The notes beneath the pieces were generated by a model, which searched no databases, was not told the DNA's origin, and saw only the letters and a list, made by a program, of their open reading frames with translations. From Hepsetus odoe (taxonomy: Eukaryota; Chordata; Actinopteri; Characiformes; Hepsetidae): a stretch of 64,000 nt of DNA. The DNA lies in assembly GCA_017165825.1 (NCBI GenBank), contig CM029393.1, positions 1,013,354 to 1,077,353 on the forward strand, written 5' to 3'. Positions 25,701-38,461 of this stretch are shown here, one piece after another (within the stretch, counting starts at the first letter, position 1; every line of letters begins with the position of its first letter). A program made the translations under genes and the position numbers.

Positions 25701-26814
25701 CAAAGATATTAAAAGGAAAAATGTTACAAAGTAGAATGTCAGACGGAACATTGCTTTTGAAAACATGTCATTATCTCTGGGGTTTTGCTGAGTCTTGTAT
25801 CAAGTTACACCAGCCTGAGGATTCAACTTTAAATTGAGTTTTCCTGATTTTCATTTACCACCTCCTAACCAATCCATCAGATTGCTTTATTTTTGTTTTA
25901 TGGGGTGCATCTTCTCAGTAAGCCAAAAAACTCGGTGCAATTCCATTCCATGGTTCAGGCTTCAAAACAAAATTTTAATTAGTTCTCCAAATAGCAAAAT
26001 ATATCAGGTCTGTTTTTAGTACGTTTGGCTGGATAGATTCTCTGCTAGACAATCAACCACCTACTTGACCTGTGATATTTTCTTTATTTCTAGCATGCTT
26101 AGAAATAAAATAATGACAAAATTATGACATAAATAAAAAATAAAATTAAAAAATGTACATAAACATAGAATTCATGTGAATGTTGCAAAAATGGGTCTTA
26201 AATCTAACCAGATGAATGTGTACTCAATGACTGATAGCAGTTAGAATTTCTTCCTAGCCAAATTAGCTAGAGATTAAAATGTTTTTTTATACATTTTTTA
26301 CAATAGGTTTAGACTGTGTGGGCTAAATGAACACATGAAACATGTTAGCCGAAGCCAAGGTATAAATACTATGATATGGTCTTAAAGGGGTTAAACTTGC
26401 ATTTTAAGTTTTGTAAGTGTAATGGCTGTTTAGCAAAACAAAACATTCATAATCCTAGTGTTATATGTAGTCCCATCATACATGCAGTGCAAAATCATTT
26501 GACTGATTGCAGATTTTATGTCTTAAAGCAATAATTCATACTTATGTTGATATTGGTCATATTCTTTTTAGTAATGCTGAATAGCTGCATTTACTCTCTG
26601 CTTTACTTATTTTCAGCTATTCTCCACCTCTACACACCTTTTTTAGCTCAAAAATTTATTTCTAAGCCCTTCATGATTCTATGTTTTGAAGAAGGAAAAA
26701 AATAAATGGAGATGGTGTAGTAGACAGTAACGATGTAAAGATATAATATATTTGTAGCATATCATTTAATGATACAATTTAAATGAGTATATTGAACTTA
26801 ATATATATATATGT
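22753..26814. other. Unique intronic DNA
   Basis: A 154-codon minus-strand open frame (23400-23864) has no domain, repeat or splice support and is treated as chance. 24230-24490 is non-repetitive with balanced composition. Confidence 0.45.
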
Positions 26815-27176
26815 GAAGGAACTCGGCTGGTAGATTGTTCCAAACATGACTGTGTTTAAAACTACGAGTGACATTGATGATCATTAGCACCTGTTTAAAG
26901 GTGCTGTAAAATTGGTTGATCATACACCGACTATAATCCTATGAAATCCCTGACTTTGTGCAAGTGTACCTATAAGAATTGATGCTGGTTTGAAGGCAAA
27001 AGGTAGTAACACCAAATATTGATTTGATTTAGATTTTTCTTTAGTTTGCTCACTTTGCATTTTGTAAATGGATAAAAATAAACAATGATTATTTATATTT
27101 CTGAAACTATTCTTTGTTTAAAGCATTTTTTCACACCTGCCTAAAGCATTTTTTCACACCTGCCTGCACAGTACTG
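26815..27176 (+). mobile_element. Tc1-type non-autonomous element, copy 1, rearranged
   Basis: 26970-27176 matches the right half of the copies at 39.6 and 46.1 kb and ends gcacagtactg before TA. 26815-26863 is homologous to their centre but in the opposite direction. The right terminal repeat carries a tandem duplication of about 23 bases (aaagcattttttcacacctg..., 27120-27165). The left terminal repeat is missing. Confidence 0.75.
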
Positions 27177-27199
27177 TATATATATATATATATATATAA
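27174..27199. repeat. (TA)n microsatellite
   Basis: TA repeat starting at the right end of a Tc1-type element. Confidence 0.95.
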
Positions 27200-27519
27200 C
27201 TATGTATCTGTTTGAGTGTTATGCACTTACTTAAACTCACAAACAACATTCTGCAAAATCTATTCCAGAAAAAAGTGGCTTATAATAACAGTTTAAAACA
27301 CAAACATAAAAAAATAGTAAAGCCACTGTTATTGCTGAAAAAACTGACAGCAAAAATTGTACACTGCAAGTCTAAAATGATGTTATACAGCACTGTTGTT
27401 TTTTTAAAGGCACCAGTGTGGTAGAGGCACACTATAAGCCCTAGTAGTGGCAGTGCTCAGAAGTACACTCCAGCTGGAACTCATGGCTTCCCGTAATTGC
27501 ATTGATAATTATTGAACTA

Positions 27520-28060
27520 TAACAGCATCCATTTTTGATAAGGCTGCTGAGGATCCTGCCAGCCCCTGCTATCAACAATAAAAAGGAGATACGGAGGGAA
27601 GTTCATTCCACTCCTCCGCAGAATTCAAAGTATTTCGACAGGCACGGTAATCAAAATTCAAATGAGGGGAAAAAGGGGAAAGTCCCTGCATCAATAAATG
27701 AAAAGTTTTACTTAAAGAACATATCAGAGGCCGTTTCCATGGTGATGAACAAGCAGTCCTTTGCTCGTTGAGCTGTGGCAGCGAGGGATTTTGCTCTCAT
27801 TATGCTGAATGATTCTTGTACTCTTACTGTTACTATGCAGCAAATGAAAGTAAATCACAGCCAAATGGATGCATTGACATTCTGTTGTCTCCACAACTAA
27901 GTCATATGACATGAGTAATGACTGTGGGTGTAAAACAGTGAAAAAGGGTATAAAACTGCACCACATTTTTAAAACATTACACACAAAGGCTTCAAAAATA
28001 AGCAATTGTAACCAATCAGCCTTTCAGCTGGTTTCCATGGGAACAAACAAGTACCCTACA
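27520..28060. promoter_or_regulatory. Candidate regulatory block with two RFX-like X-boxes
   Basis: A unique block holding gtttccatggtgat (27733-27746) and gtttccatgggaac (28031-28044). Both resemble the RFX X-box half-site arrangement. Surrounding sequence lacks repeats and long ORFs. Confidence 0.3.
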
Positions 28061-31000
28061 AATAAACAAATGTATTCTAGATGGCATCAAATATTCAAAT
28101 TAGTCTCACTTATATTGTAATAATGTTTTTAATGCTGTGGCTAAACTGACATTATATGGTGGGGTAAACTGGAGAAGAATGAGACATACTAATGAGGCAT
28201 GGGTTCTAGTGGAGTGGCTCTAATGAAATAACATTTAGCAAATGTCATCCATTCACCTCACCTCCTTCAGTTCACTCTGAAAGAGAGGAAGAAATAGAAC
28301 CACCAAGCATTACTTCCAGCACATGAAACCTAATCTTAAGGTCAGCTAGAGTGTATGTTCAAAGTTTTCAACATGCTTTTTTTTCTTAACTGACCTGCTC
28401 TTCAAAGCAGATTAACCTCAAAGCACAATTTAAATTTGCCATCTCTAAGCTACCATCACACATGGGTTCAGACTGTGCCAGAGCTTTAATTATGCCTGAA
28501 TTTTTGATCTGAAGTTGAATACACAGAGAGTTTTGTGTTCAAATCTTCGGCTAATTCATTCTGTCCGAAACTTATCTGAACCCAAGAAAAGTGGACAGGA
28601 CAGCAATCCAATAAGAAAAAAGTCAGCTTTTCAGAACTCAGACAAAATATTTATCAAACAGTGCTCTCAGCCAACACACCAACATGTGTGCTGTTCTCAT
28701 GCTAAATAGCTCTGAGGTAGCAAGATTCTACCTCCTCTACCAGTTTAATTCTAAATCATGCAACATGGAACACAAAAATATTTCTGGATCAACTAACAAA
28801 TGAAGTATAAATCACATTTTAGCTGGAGTAAACTGTCCTCGCCTGAATAATTTTGCTCTTTATTGCCTGTTTTCTCATGAGCATGGGTCTCATGGACCTC
28901 TGTGCTAAATCCTATCAATCACGCCAGTGTGTCCTTCAAGCATAGGGGTTCTGTGTTGATCTTGTTTTTTTGATGAATGCAATAAAAAATGTGCATCTAC
29001 ATTCTGTAATTGTACACCTACAAAGTGGACCCATGTGGCAAGTGATTCTGAAACAAAGTCTATTGAGTGTAGTTTGGAAATAAGTAGACCTAATAAATAG
29101 TTTACTTGGAGAACCATAAAATGAATGGCTTCATATTTCAAAAAATATTTTGAAAAGATTTCATCATTTTACATTCACTGGTGAGTAACCATAGCTGAGG
29201 CCTCTTCCTCGACTTCCTTTCAAATTTGATTATACTCATACGTTTTAGCTTCTCCACTGATCCATCTCAAATAAGTTTTGACTCTCTACTTTCTTTACGC
29301 ATTCTGTCCCTGCCTGTTCAGTGTCACTTAACTAAAAGTGATGAAAAGGTTGATATGTGAAATAAATCACATAATAAAATAAAGAAAAAGTTTTTAAATT
29401 TAAAACCTATGGGCATAACATGAATGATATTTAATTAGTTTAAAAGTCTGCAAGCAGCTCTGAACCACAGCACATATAACCATCAAAAAGGTAGTCTAAC
29501 CCTAGGTGCCAAATGCTGTTTGCTGTATACATAGATAATGCAGTTGTGCCAAGTTAGGTATGTTTATGTGTTTTTAAGTTGCATGTATAAACAACATGGA
29601 AACAAAAAAGAGAAGTTGAAAGTGACTGTTATTGTGAGCACATAGTGAACCACAATGAAATTGGTCTTCCGCATTTAACCCAGCTATGAAAGCGCCCAGG
29701 GAGCAGTGACGGGGACAGTACCTTGCCTAAGGGTACCTAAGGGCAACCCACTGGTAAGGGGTTTGAACCCAAAATCTTCCAAGCCTGTAGCCAACTCCCT
29801 AACCACTAGACCACCGCTGCACCAATAATGCAATTTTTTTTTTTTTTTTTTGCTTATTTTCTTACTGATCTTGTCAAAGGTTGTTGCCTCATCACTTTTA
29901 CCTGACAAATAATTTATTTTGGTCCACCATCTTTTTGTGTGTATGACATAAGTAAGTCAGAAGGTTAAGTACTTGAATGTATCCTAAGGATTAAAAAAAA
30001 GAAACTGGATAGCAAATTCCTTTTAGTTTTTTTGTTTTTTTGGGTTTTTTTAGGTTTTTGTTATGCATATAAGCGGTTTGCCTTGCATGATTAGGCGTGA
30101 CAAGATATTGTCTTGCAAGTAGGTTGAAACTGATCTAAAGAATGATTTTGAGTAAACAGCACTTGGTTGGTTTGTATTGGCTTGACGTTACAACACTGGT
30201 TAGTAACTAAATCCTCAAGAATCTTCTGAATCATCTCCCAGCAATCTTCTGTATGTGTGTAAGCTCCAAAGCAAGAATGCAAGGAACTTCAGGAATCCGA
30301 GCAGCAGGAAGTGTTGCCCTCTCCATGCTTTAACACTTCCAGTGCAGTAAAGCGTGCCATGTGCGGACAGTGTCAAATACGCCTATCGTCTTCCATTAAA
30401 AATTGTATTTTTCTTCCAATAACCAAAATTCTTTCATGCAGCTGATATTTTTTTACTGCACAGCTTCATCAAGTCTATTCCACCTCACCAAAGGAGATTA
30501 GTGCTGAAAGCATTACCTAACCAAGCAAATGATGGTGATGGTGGGAGGTATGGGGGGTGTTACAGTGAAAGGGTTTTAAAATGAAGTTATTGCACAGTTG
30601 GACTACTCCAAGTAGAAATCGCATGATTGCAGGTTTTCCATATTAAGCTTTCAACTACAACGGCAAACTCAATTTAAATTTTACAAACATGAGTCAAGAG
30701 CAACTGTTAAAAAATCTTGTGTAGGTGTAGGTGAGATTTATTAGAGAATCAACATTGCCCCCTGCTGTTTCTGAAGCACATGCAAGTTTAACAGGTCCAA
30801 ATGTGGCAAAGGCTTGATGGTACAGAAAAGTCTAGGTGTGTTTAGGCTGGACTAACAAATGGGATGCAGTTTACATCAATAATTAAATTACATACCAGTG
30901 ATAACAAAATCAATATACACAAAATGGCTACAAGATAGTCATAACACATTTGGTCTATAGTGTATGCTTTTTTCACAATACCCAGGAAGTAGTATAGATT

Positions 31001-31237
31001 TTTGTTTGAGTAGGTGTAGTTTTTTTAGTTAGTGACTCTATAAATAGGGCTTGTTACACAAACGTGTGCCTATTAAAACTTTTTTTTGCAATGAATTTCC
31101 TGGTTTGCTACACACCCACAAATGATGTTCTATGTATCTATCGTATTAAGCTTTTTATTTTAAAAAATGTTAATCTAATATCATTAAATAATCCAAAAAT
31201 AAACCACAGTCTACCGCAAATTAGACTATTACACTCT
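28061..31237. other. Unique intronic DNA around one SINE
   Basis: Besides the SINE at 29613, T-rich runs at 29829-29850 and 30022-30062 are seen. No gene. Confidence 0.45.
29613..29821 (-). mobile_element. SINE family B1
   Basis: Minus strand: head gcagcggtggtctagtggtt (from 29820), box B gggtttgaaccc, body, then agcgcccagggag in reverse and an agttgaaagtgac end. The 'ctgcccactgctgcac' segment is partly deleted. Confidence 0.85.
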
Positions 31238-31251
31238 AAGATTATATTTAT

Positions 31252-31371
31252 CCATCCATTTTCTGCCGCTTGTCCCAAACGGGGTCGCGGGGGAGTGCTG
31301 GAGTCCAACCCAGCGCACACAGGGCGAGGACGGGGGACGCACCCTGGACAGGTCGCCAGCCCATCGCAGGG
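31252..31371 (-). mobile_element. Solo tail module of SINE A, (GGAT)n type
   Basis: The tail module alone, starting ccctgcgatgggctgg at 31371 on the minus strand. A 13-14 bp duplication aagattatatttat lies at 31238-31251 and 31372-31385. Confidence 0.9.
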
Positions 31372-32149
31372 AAGATTATATTTATTTTAGTGTTAATTCA
31401 ATTGGAAATCTGTGTTAAAATAATGTGCATTGTAACTACAAAAAGTGCTGACAGGAATAACAAGCAACACCATTAAAGTTAAGCTAAAACTCACTAACCT
31501 AAACATTGTTACAGATCAAGTTACCCCTTCATAGTGTATTGTCTAATGGCAGTGACCTCCTTCAGCTCTTGTCTTAAAAAAATGTCTTAAGCAAGGGTTC
31601 AAGGACTATCAGTCACCATCATCTACAGTGGGATGTGCCCCACTTTGCAACTTGCATGTCTTGGACCTTCAGGTCTCGTGGAATCGATTACTTAAAGCGG
31701 TTTTGGTGGCATGAAGGGGACCTACATCTTATCATACTGACAGATTGATGTGTATGTAGATATGGCTTGTTTAGTTTTAATGTTTTAACTGTTTTAACCA
31801 GAAAAAAAGATTTCACAGAAAGTGTTTTATTTTGTTTTAATGGATTTGAAATTGTTTTTACAACATTCAGAAGTGCCTAATTAATATGACAAATGAAATC
31901 GATTAAACATTTCTTAAGATGCTGCATGTCTATCATAATCATAATAATGTTCAAGTAGATTTTAAATAGTTTAATAGCTTTTTTGTTCATTCGCCTGCTT
32001 AAACACAGCCCTAAAGCAGCAAAGTCTGATTAGTGACCTTGCTTCTGAGCTGTTAATTGCTGCGTTCTGCACTAATATATATGCAAACACATAGAAAATA
32101 CCTATATTTACACATAATTTTGGGTTGAGTCAAGTATAGCTTGTTTAGA

Positions 32150-32850
32150 GGGATAATATTCATAAGAAACATTTCTGCAGGCAGACATCAGTAAACAGCA
32201 TCAGCATTTGCTGCCTACTTAACAAATGGCCATTCTTCTAAAAGAGTCATAAGTTAGAACTTGTGTTGTTTAGTTAGGCCCATGACGGTTGCATTTACAG
32301 TTGGGTTTTTTAAGGTTATCCTATCAGCACATGCTGTGTTGGGTGGCTCATGTGAAGTCCTGCCAAACTGGCTCCATATATTAATGTGCAGATCTTTCTG
32401 TACACAATCTAAGCAAACACACAGGCAAATTTAAGGCAAGCAGAGAAATGCTGCCCTCCGCAGGTAAAAAGCTTTGATCAGCCTGCTGCATACTCAACCT
32501 GCCAGCCCCCTCACGATCCTCTACGACGAGTTTAAGCCTTTGGAAAAACAGATTTCAAGCTGCGCTCCGCCAGAGTGTTAGAAGATAAAAGACTCTCCTG
32601 ACCCTTTGATAATCTGCCCCAGGCTTTACAGTAGACTGGCTGGAAGCCTTTGAATTACTCACACTCTCAGCTTCCACTCAGTGACAGCCTGCATGGCTCT
32701 AGAGAGTGGAGTTAATTGACATTATAACAATGATCAGTAGACAGCACAGCTAACACTAACGTATGCAGTGAAGTGTGTAATGAGGGGGCAGGTGGACGCC
32801 TGACTGCTACTGTAGCAGACACACCTTCAGGAACATTTCACTAGCAGACT
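32150..32850. promoter_or_regulatory. Candidate conserved non-coding element
   Basis: About 700 bases of unique sequence, more GC-rich than its surroundings (ctgccagccccctcacgatc near 32501). No coding frame or repeat is seen. Conservation is assumed, not tested. Confidence 0.3.
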
Positions 32851-33391
32851 AATGACCCATATTGATCTCGGAACATAAGAGCGTCTAACATCTATGTCTG
32901 AACACAAATACCACCATGATCACTATTGAGCTATTGGCAATAATTTGTGCAAAATGGACACATATAAGAGGAAATTTTGAATCTGCTACTCTTTATGCAA
33001 ATATGGTTTTAAAACAGAATATATTGCAGTGGCAAACACCACATTAGCAAGTCTGTTTGAGATTACTCAAAGGAACAATGGCAAAATTGTGGGATATAAG
33101 CTAGTTTTATGCAGTTCTTGTGCAAAGGAGCATTTATTCCATAAAAAAGGCATTTTGGCATTTATTGAGAATGTTTATTTATTAATATCTCCTCTAATAT
33201 TTCCTGTCCCGAAAATGAATTTATGTTATTCGTGGTCTAATATCTCACATTAAAGCATAGGGGAATATACTTATTGTTAAAAGACTAATATCTCTTATTC
33301 TAAACCATAATTGTACTTAGCCAGGTTGATTTTGTACATAGTGTTTTTTCTAGAATACATTTACATTGAGATTGGTTATGGACAAGTCCTC

Positions 33392-33745
33392 TTGCTTTCC
33401 AATATTGTGTTAAACAATCTGGTTAGAAACTCCACTGCCATCTCTCCTATATATCTCCATGACTCCACAGGTATGTCTGGACCAACAGCCTTATTCTATT
33501 CTTTATCCTCTTCATTACTGCCCCTACTTCCATCCTAATAACTCACTGCACTTCCTGGTTACGGAAGTGGCTTCTCTCTCCTGACTGTCCAACCTCCCAT
33601 GCAATTCATTTAAGTTCCCACCAATCACTCTCTATCACTTCATCTAACTCATTCCAGAATTCTTTCTCTTCCAACTCATAAGCAACCTGCAGGGCACATG
33701 CACTAACAACATTCCGTATCACACCTTCAATTTCCAGTTTTCAAT
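33392..33745 (-). mobile_element. RTE-like LINE fragment, endonuclease joined to RT
   Basis: 33392-33545 matches the RT N-terminal region seen at 2500-2760. 33600-33745 matches the endonuclease block seen at 4940-5070. Their direct junction shows an internal deletion. It is heavily mutated with no usable ORF. Confidence 0.78.
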
Positions 33746-35572
33746 AAAAATACATATCACTGTAACTTATGTATAAGTCTTCGTTGAACCTAGTAAAGTA
33801 GATGTCCTAATTTAACTGGCATTTTTATCTAATGATAACCTAAGAAGCATTATGACATGGGGCCAAGGAAGTGCTGTGTAGAGTATAAGGCTTTTGTGTT
33901 CGGTTTTGCCCACCAAGGTTATACTTACTTGGGATTACATTACATAATGTCAATGAAGAAATCCTTTGAAAATCACTTTTCATTTAATAATGGGCTTTAT
34001 CAGTGTTCAGTAAGCTGGTTCCATGGAGGGACAGAGATAATATATTGCTGGTTTTCTTAAGGGAAAATCCACAGACTGATGAGACTGATTCAGTGTGAAT
34101 AAGAAGGACACATGGGCATTCGTGATGAGCGACAGTAGGGACAGGCAAGGTCCTTTTTAATGCAAGGGCCAAGCATAAACACAGCTTGTTAGAAGCCTCC
34201 CTATGGCAGTTTATGGCTGACACAACGCATGTCAATTTTTAATGCCTCAATGATGTGTCTTTGGAAAGTCGACACTACAGGGAAAACCTGTGACAAGGTT
34301 TGAGCCAATTAGAGGCATGTGTGTATGTTTGTGTGTGAACGCCAGTGCCTGTCATATTCAGGGGAGGAAAGTGGGTCAACTCTTCTAAACACCTCCTCTA
34401 AAAAGAAAATGCCTCCAAAAACTTTCCGCCTCCCACTAATAAGACCACAGGGAGGAACAAGTGTATGTTCACTTTGCGGAAGAAATCATAATCCTAATTG
34501 GTGCTGCACATGGCTTGTTGATATGCTAAACAACTTTATAACCAAAAACGGCCTTGTCATTACAAATTGCATAATTCTAACAAAAGCTAGCAGTTTTACA
34601 CCTCACAATTCCAGTTTTGCTATCAGCACCACTAAAGAAATAATAAGTGATGAAGCAACAGCATGCATAAAGCCACTAGTGACCAATTTGCAAGACCAAG
34701 GTTAACCTGAACTAACAAGGATTTTCAGTTGTAAATAATAGAGTTAACATTGCAGTTAATTTCAAGTTTAGTCAAATCCCTTACCACAAAACTAGCATGA
34801 TAATGGTTGCAGGAAATCAGGCTTTAATTTACAAACATATAACATTCAAATTACAAACATATAACATTTTTATTAAACATACTATGAGCATAGTATAGGT
34901 ATATATGCATTTTAGATTTTTTTGCATTTTACATTTAACATTCTTTTCCCCCAATTTAGTCAAAGCCATTTTCAGTTGAATTTAGTCAGGTCTTCCTTGT
35001 TCACATGATGCTGTAAAGAAGAAGGGCAACATATGCTTTCTTTCAGACATGTGAATCACCACTCTATCTTTGAACTGCTGCTAACAGCAAAGCTCCGCAT
35101 GCTTCGAAAATAAATTATCACAGATTCTGTTACATCAGGTTACAGATGCCTGCATTGGGTAATATGGTGCTTCATGATGCCCACTTATGCTCTAATAGAT
35201 TCCCAGCTACCTCAGATTTGCTATAGTTTTTGTATGGATATAGAGAACTGGATAATATATAAAATATTTCAGGTTTTTTTTTTATTATTATTTTCATTAT
35301 GATAATTGGAAAAGAAGGCTTACAACCAAAGTATTGCTGGTTCAGTCCCCAGGACCTACAGAAAAAGTGGCCACGATGGAGTTGGTAAACAGCACTGGGA
35401 TGATGTGTCCTAAGGCAAGTCACTTTGAAAACAGTTGAAAATGAAACACAACTGAGTTATCAATTATTCCTAAAGAGAGATTACAGTGAAGGTTAGACAG
35501 CCATTTCTATCACTGCAGATCAGGTGAGACATCATTTAGCATAGAAATCACAGTAGTGACTTTGTGTATTGC

Positions 35573-35805
35573 GGGGCATCGGTGGCCTAGGACTAGGTTC
35601 CAGCATCAGAAGGGCATGGGCCCAAATCTCGGACTAGTAGGATGCCTTGAGGTACCATTAGCAACATACTGTCCCCATCACTGCTCACTGGGTGCTATAT
35701 TGCTGCTCCTTACGGCATGGTTGTGTATGAGTTAAAAGCAGAGGTTTCATTTTGTTTTGGTTTACTGTGTGCTGTGCAGTTTTTCACAATGATAAATTTT
35801 CACTT
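35573..35805 (+). mobile_element. SINE family B2, diverged
   Basis: Head ggggcatcggtggcctagga, decayed box B (ggcccaaatctc), ttgaggtaccattagcaaca body and the ttcacaatgataaattttca end. Confidence 0.78.
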
Positions 35806-36698
35806 AAAAAAATCATATTGTACTGCAAACAGTACATAATACTAATACAGTATTAGTAACTCCAACTTAAAAACGAATTTAGGATTAATGCATGTAATTA
35901 GCAGTGAGAGCCAGATAAAAGATAGAGACATGGCTAAACATGGACTGATATGATAGTCTGAGAGTTTCCTGAGGTTGCAGACAGGATCATTACAGAATTT
36001 TGCTCTCCTGAGGGATGTTGAAAATGAATGATACATCACTCATCCTGCAACAAAAAACTAACCCTAGCCTCAATTAATCTTTTCACCTCTCACTCTCTTT
36101 CTCCTGCTTTCTGATTCTCTTTGTTGCATCCTCTACTGAATGTGACTCTGTCCCACTGACAGTCTGAAAGTAGGGGGGGCTTCAGGACAGCTAAACTAAA
36201 GCTGAAAGTCAGCTTACTCTGTCAAATGTGTTAGAGTGTTTAAAAATTACAGACTAAATGTATTTAGTTGAGTGTAATTTTAATATAATTCAGTTAACAA
36301 CTATCATCACAGTAATAATAGTTGGGATGTCACAACATGATCAAAAGGATCAATTCAGTTTTAGTCCTTTATTATTATCTAAAACAGGCAGCAGAATAAC
36401 CAGCAGCCAAACATGTCAGCCAAAGCCCTGAGCATGTGCCTGCGTTCTCTCACAATTCTCTAAACCTTCCTACATAGAGGACAGGGCATTTGTTTACAAA
36501 AATTTACCCTGTCCCTTGTAGGTGTGTTAACATGTGGGCAAAAGGGCAAGATTAAATCTGCGCATATCAAAAGGAGCCAAATGTGTTTTCCCTGTAATGT
36601 TAGTATAAAGTGGCCAATGTATTGTTTGAACAGGATTCACACACCTGGGCCAAGAAGCTAACATTAGTGTTAAATTAGTTTAAATGACTATTTCTGAT

Positions 36699-36878
36699 TC
36701 CCGATGGGTTGCCCTGAGGTACCCTTGAGCAAGGTGCCATCCCCGTCCCGCTCCTCTCTGCGATGGGCTGGCGACCTGTCCAGGGTGCGTCCCCCGTCCT
36801 CGCCCTGTGTGCGCTGGCTTGGACACCAGCACTCCCCCGCGACCCCGTTTGGGACAAGCGGCAGAAAATGGATGGATG
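36699..36878 (+). mobile_element. SINE family A, 5' truncated
   Basis: It begins in the body just after box B (ccgatgggttgccctgaggt) and runs through the full tail to atggatggatg. A perfect 13-bp duplication gactatttctgat lies at 36686-36698 and 36879-36891. Confidence 0.92.
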
Positions 36879-38260
36879 GACTATTTCTGATCACTTACAT
36901 AGCTTTCAGGGTCATGTCTTGTTAATGAGTTGCTTCTAAATGATCAACTCTTTCTACAGGCTGATTGTTGCTGATTGTTGTCTCCTCTTTAAATGTAAGA
37001 GTGTTTTAAAAAATGTCACATTCACTTCATAGCTGATTTTAAATCACACACTTTCAAATTACAGCTCTGTATTTGAAAGAATTACTTTCTCATACTAATT
37101 TTTGCCCCCTGCTTTCATGTCTGCGGTCACCTCAGCCTAGATTAAGTGTGGTTGCTCTGAGTGAATTAATAATTCCTAATTCTATTAACAGCTGTTATTA
37201 TATTCTTGATGAGCAATGCAGCCATGAATTAACCCCTTAAATATACCTTGTTTGGGTAGTTCACGTACACACAATTTGCGACGGCAGATATTTTTGTATT
37301 TGGAAGTTTAGGCTTGAAGCATAGGTTTCCAGAGATGCAAACAAAAGCTTCTCGAGTGCTAATAGCTCCCACTTGTGGGCATTCGTTTACCTGCTGAATG
37401 CAGGTGAAAACATAACATGCAATAAGTCCATAAGATGCTTCACATCTAATCACAATGCATTTGGACTATATTTGAACATGCAGCCAGCCACAACCTGCCT
37501 AGCTGACTAATAGGATCCCACTTCTCTTTTTTAGATTAATGTGCCACCCTGTGACAAAAAACTAAGTCAGACTGCATTAGATCTGCATTATCATAATTAT
37601 TAGAAAAAAAGCATTTTTTTCCAAACTTATCATGGAGTATATGGCATTTTGATGCTCTAAAAAGCTATTATGGACATATGCCTAGAGTTCTATGAATATG
37701 TTAAAAGTGGACAGTTAAAACACATCTTTGTGAAGAAATCTGGAAAAGCTTTGGAAAAGATTTCCATAGATAATACAGAAACAAGCCCAGCGTTGTTCAG
37801 CTTTGTCACATTTCTTCTTGTAATCCAGTGATGTGTTGAACACACCTGGCTCTGCTGTAAAAACTACCCTCAATCAGCAGGAAAGTTTACTACATTTCTA
37901 AATTTAGCGTTGCCAAGAGCCTTTCCATAGTGTGACTGATCACTAATGAGCTTTACACTGAACATGTCACTAACTCTCTATATCAAGCTGCAACCGGCAA
38001 AAGTGCCTGCTGACATCATATATCTGGTCTAACCTCTAGCAGTGTCCCCATTTTGCTTAATCTTGCCTAAAATAACCCCCCTTTGTCACACCCCTGGATC
38101 TGCCAGTGCCGACGCACACAGAATTGTTTGTTAATCTTTGCCATTCCTCTGGTAGATGACATAAGCTCCACCTTGTACAGAGGATAAGGCAAATACAGAG
38201 TTTTTGGAGCCAAACTACAGGGAAAAAATAAGAATTTTATATCATTTAACATAACATAAT

Positions 38261-38461
38261 GGGGCAGCGGTGGCCTAGTGGTTAGGGACTTGCCCCCGCA
38301 TCGGAAGATTGTGGGTGTGATTCCCCACCAGTAGGTTGCCAGAGGTGCTTTCAATAGCTGCCCACTGCTGCACGGTGTTTGCATGTGTTAAATGCAGATG
38401 TCCAATTTCATTGTGGTGTGCTGTGCTGTGACCTTGCATTGACAAGGGTTGTCACTTTCAC
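38261..38461 (+). mobile_element. SINE family B1 with body deletion
   Basis: Intact head ggggcagcggtggcctagtg. The cctgaggtacccttgagcaa body is missing, so ccagtaggttgcc joins agaggtgctttcaatagctg. It ends acaagggttgtcactttca. Confidence 0.87.

Larger units (their letters stand above)
33746..38260. other. Unique intronic DNA around two SINEs
   Basis: SINEs at 35573 and 36699 are listed separately. Otherwise nothing recognised. Confidence 0.45.

Noticed and set aside
31540..31740. Segment with the texture of an old transposon end
   Set aside because: Only faint resemblance to fish repeats from memory; no terminal repeats or duplication seen.
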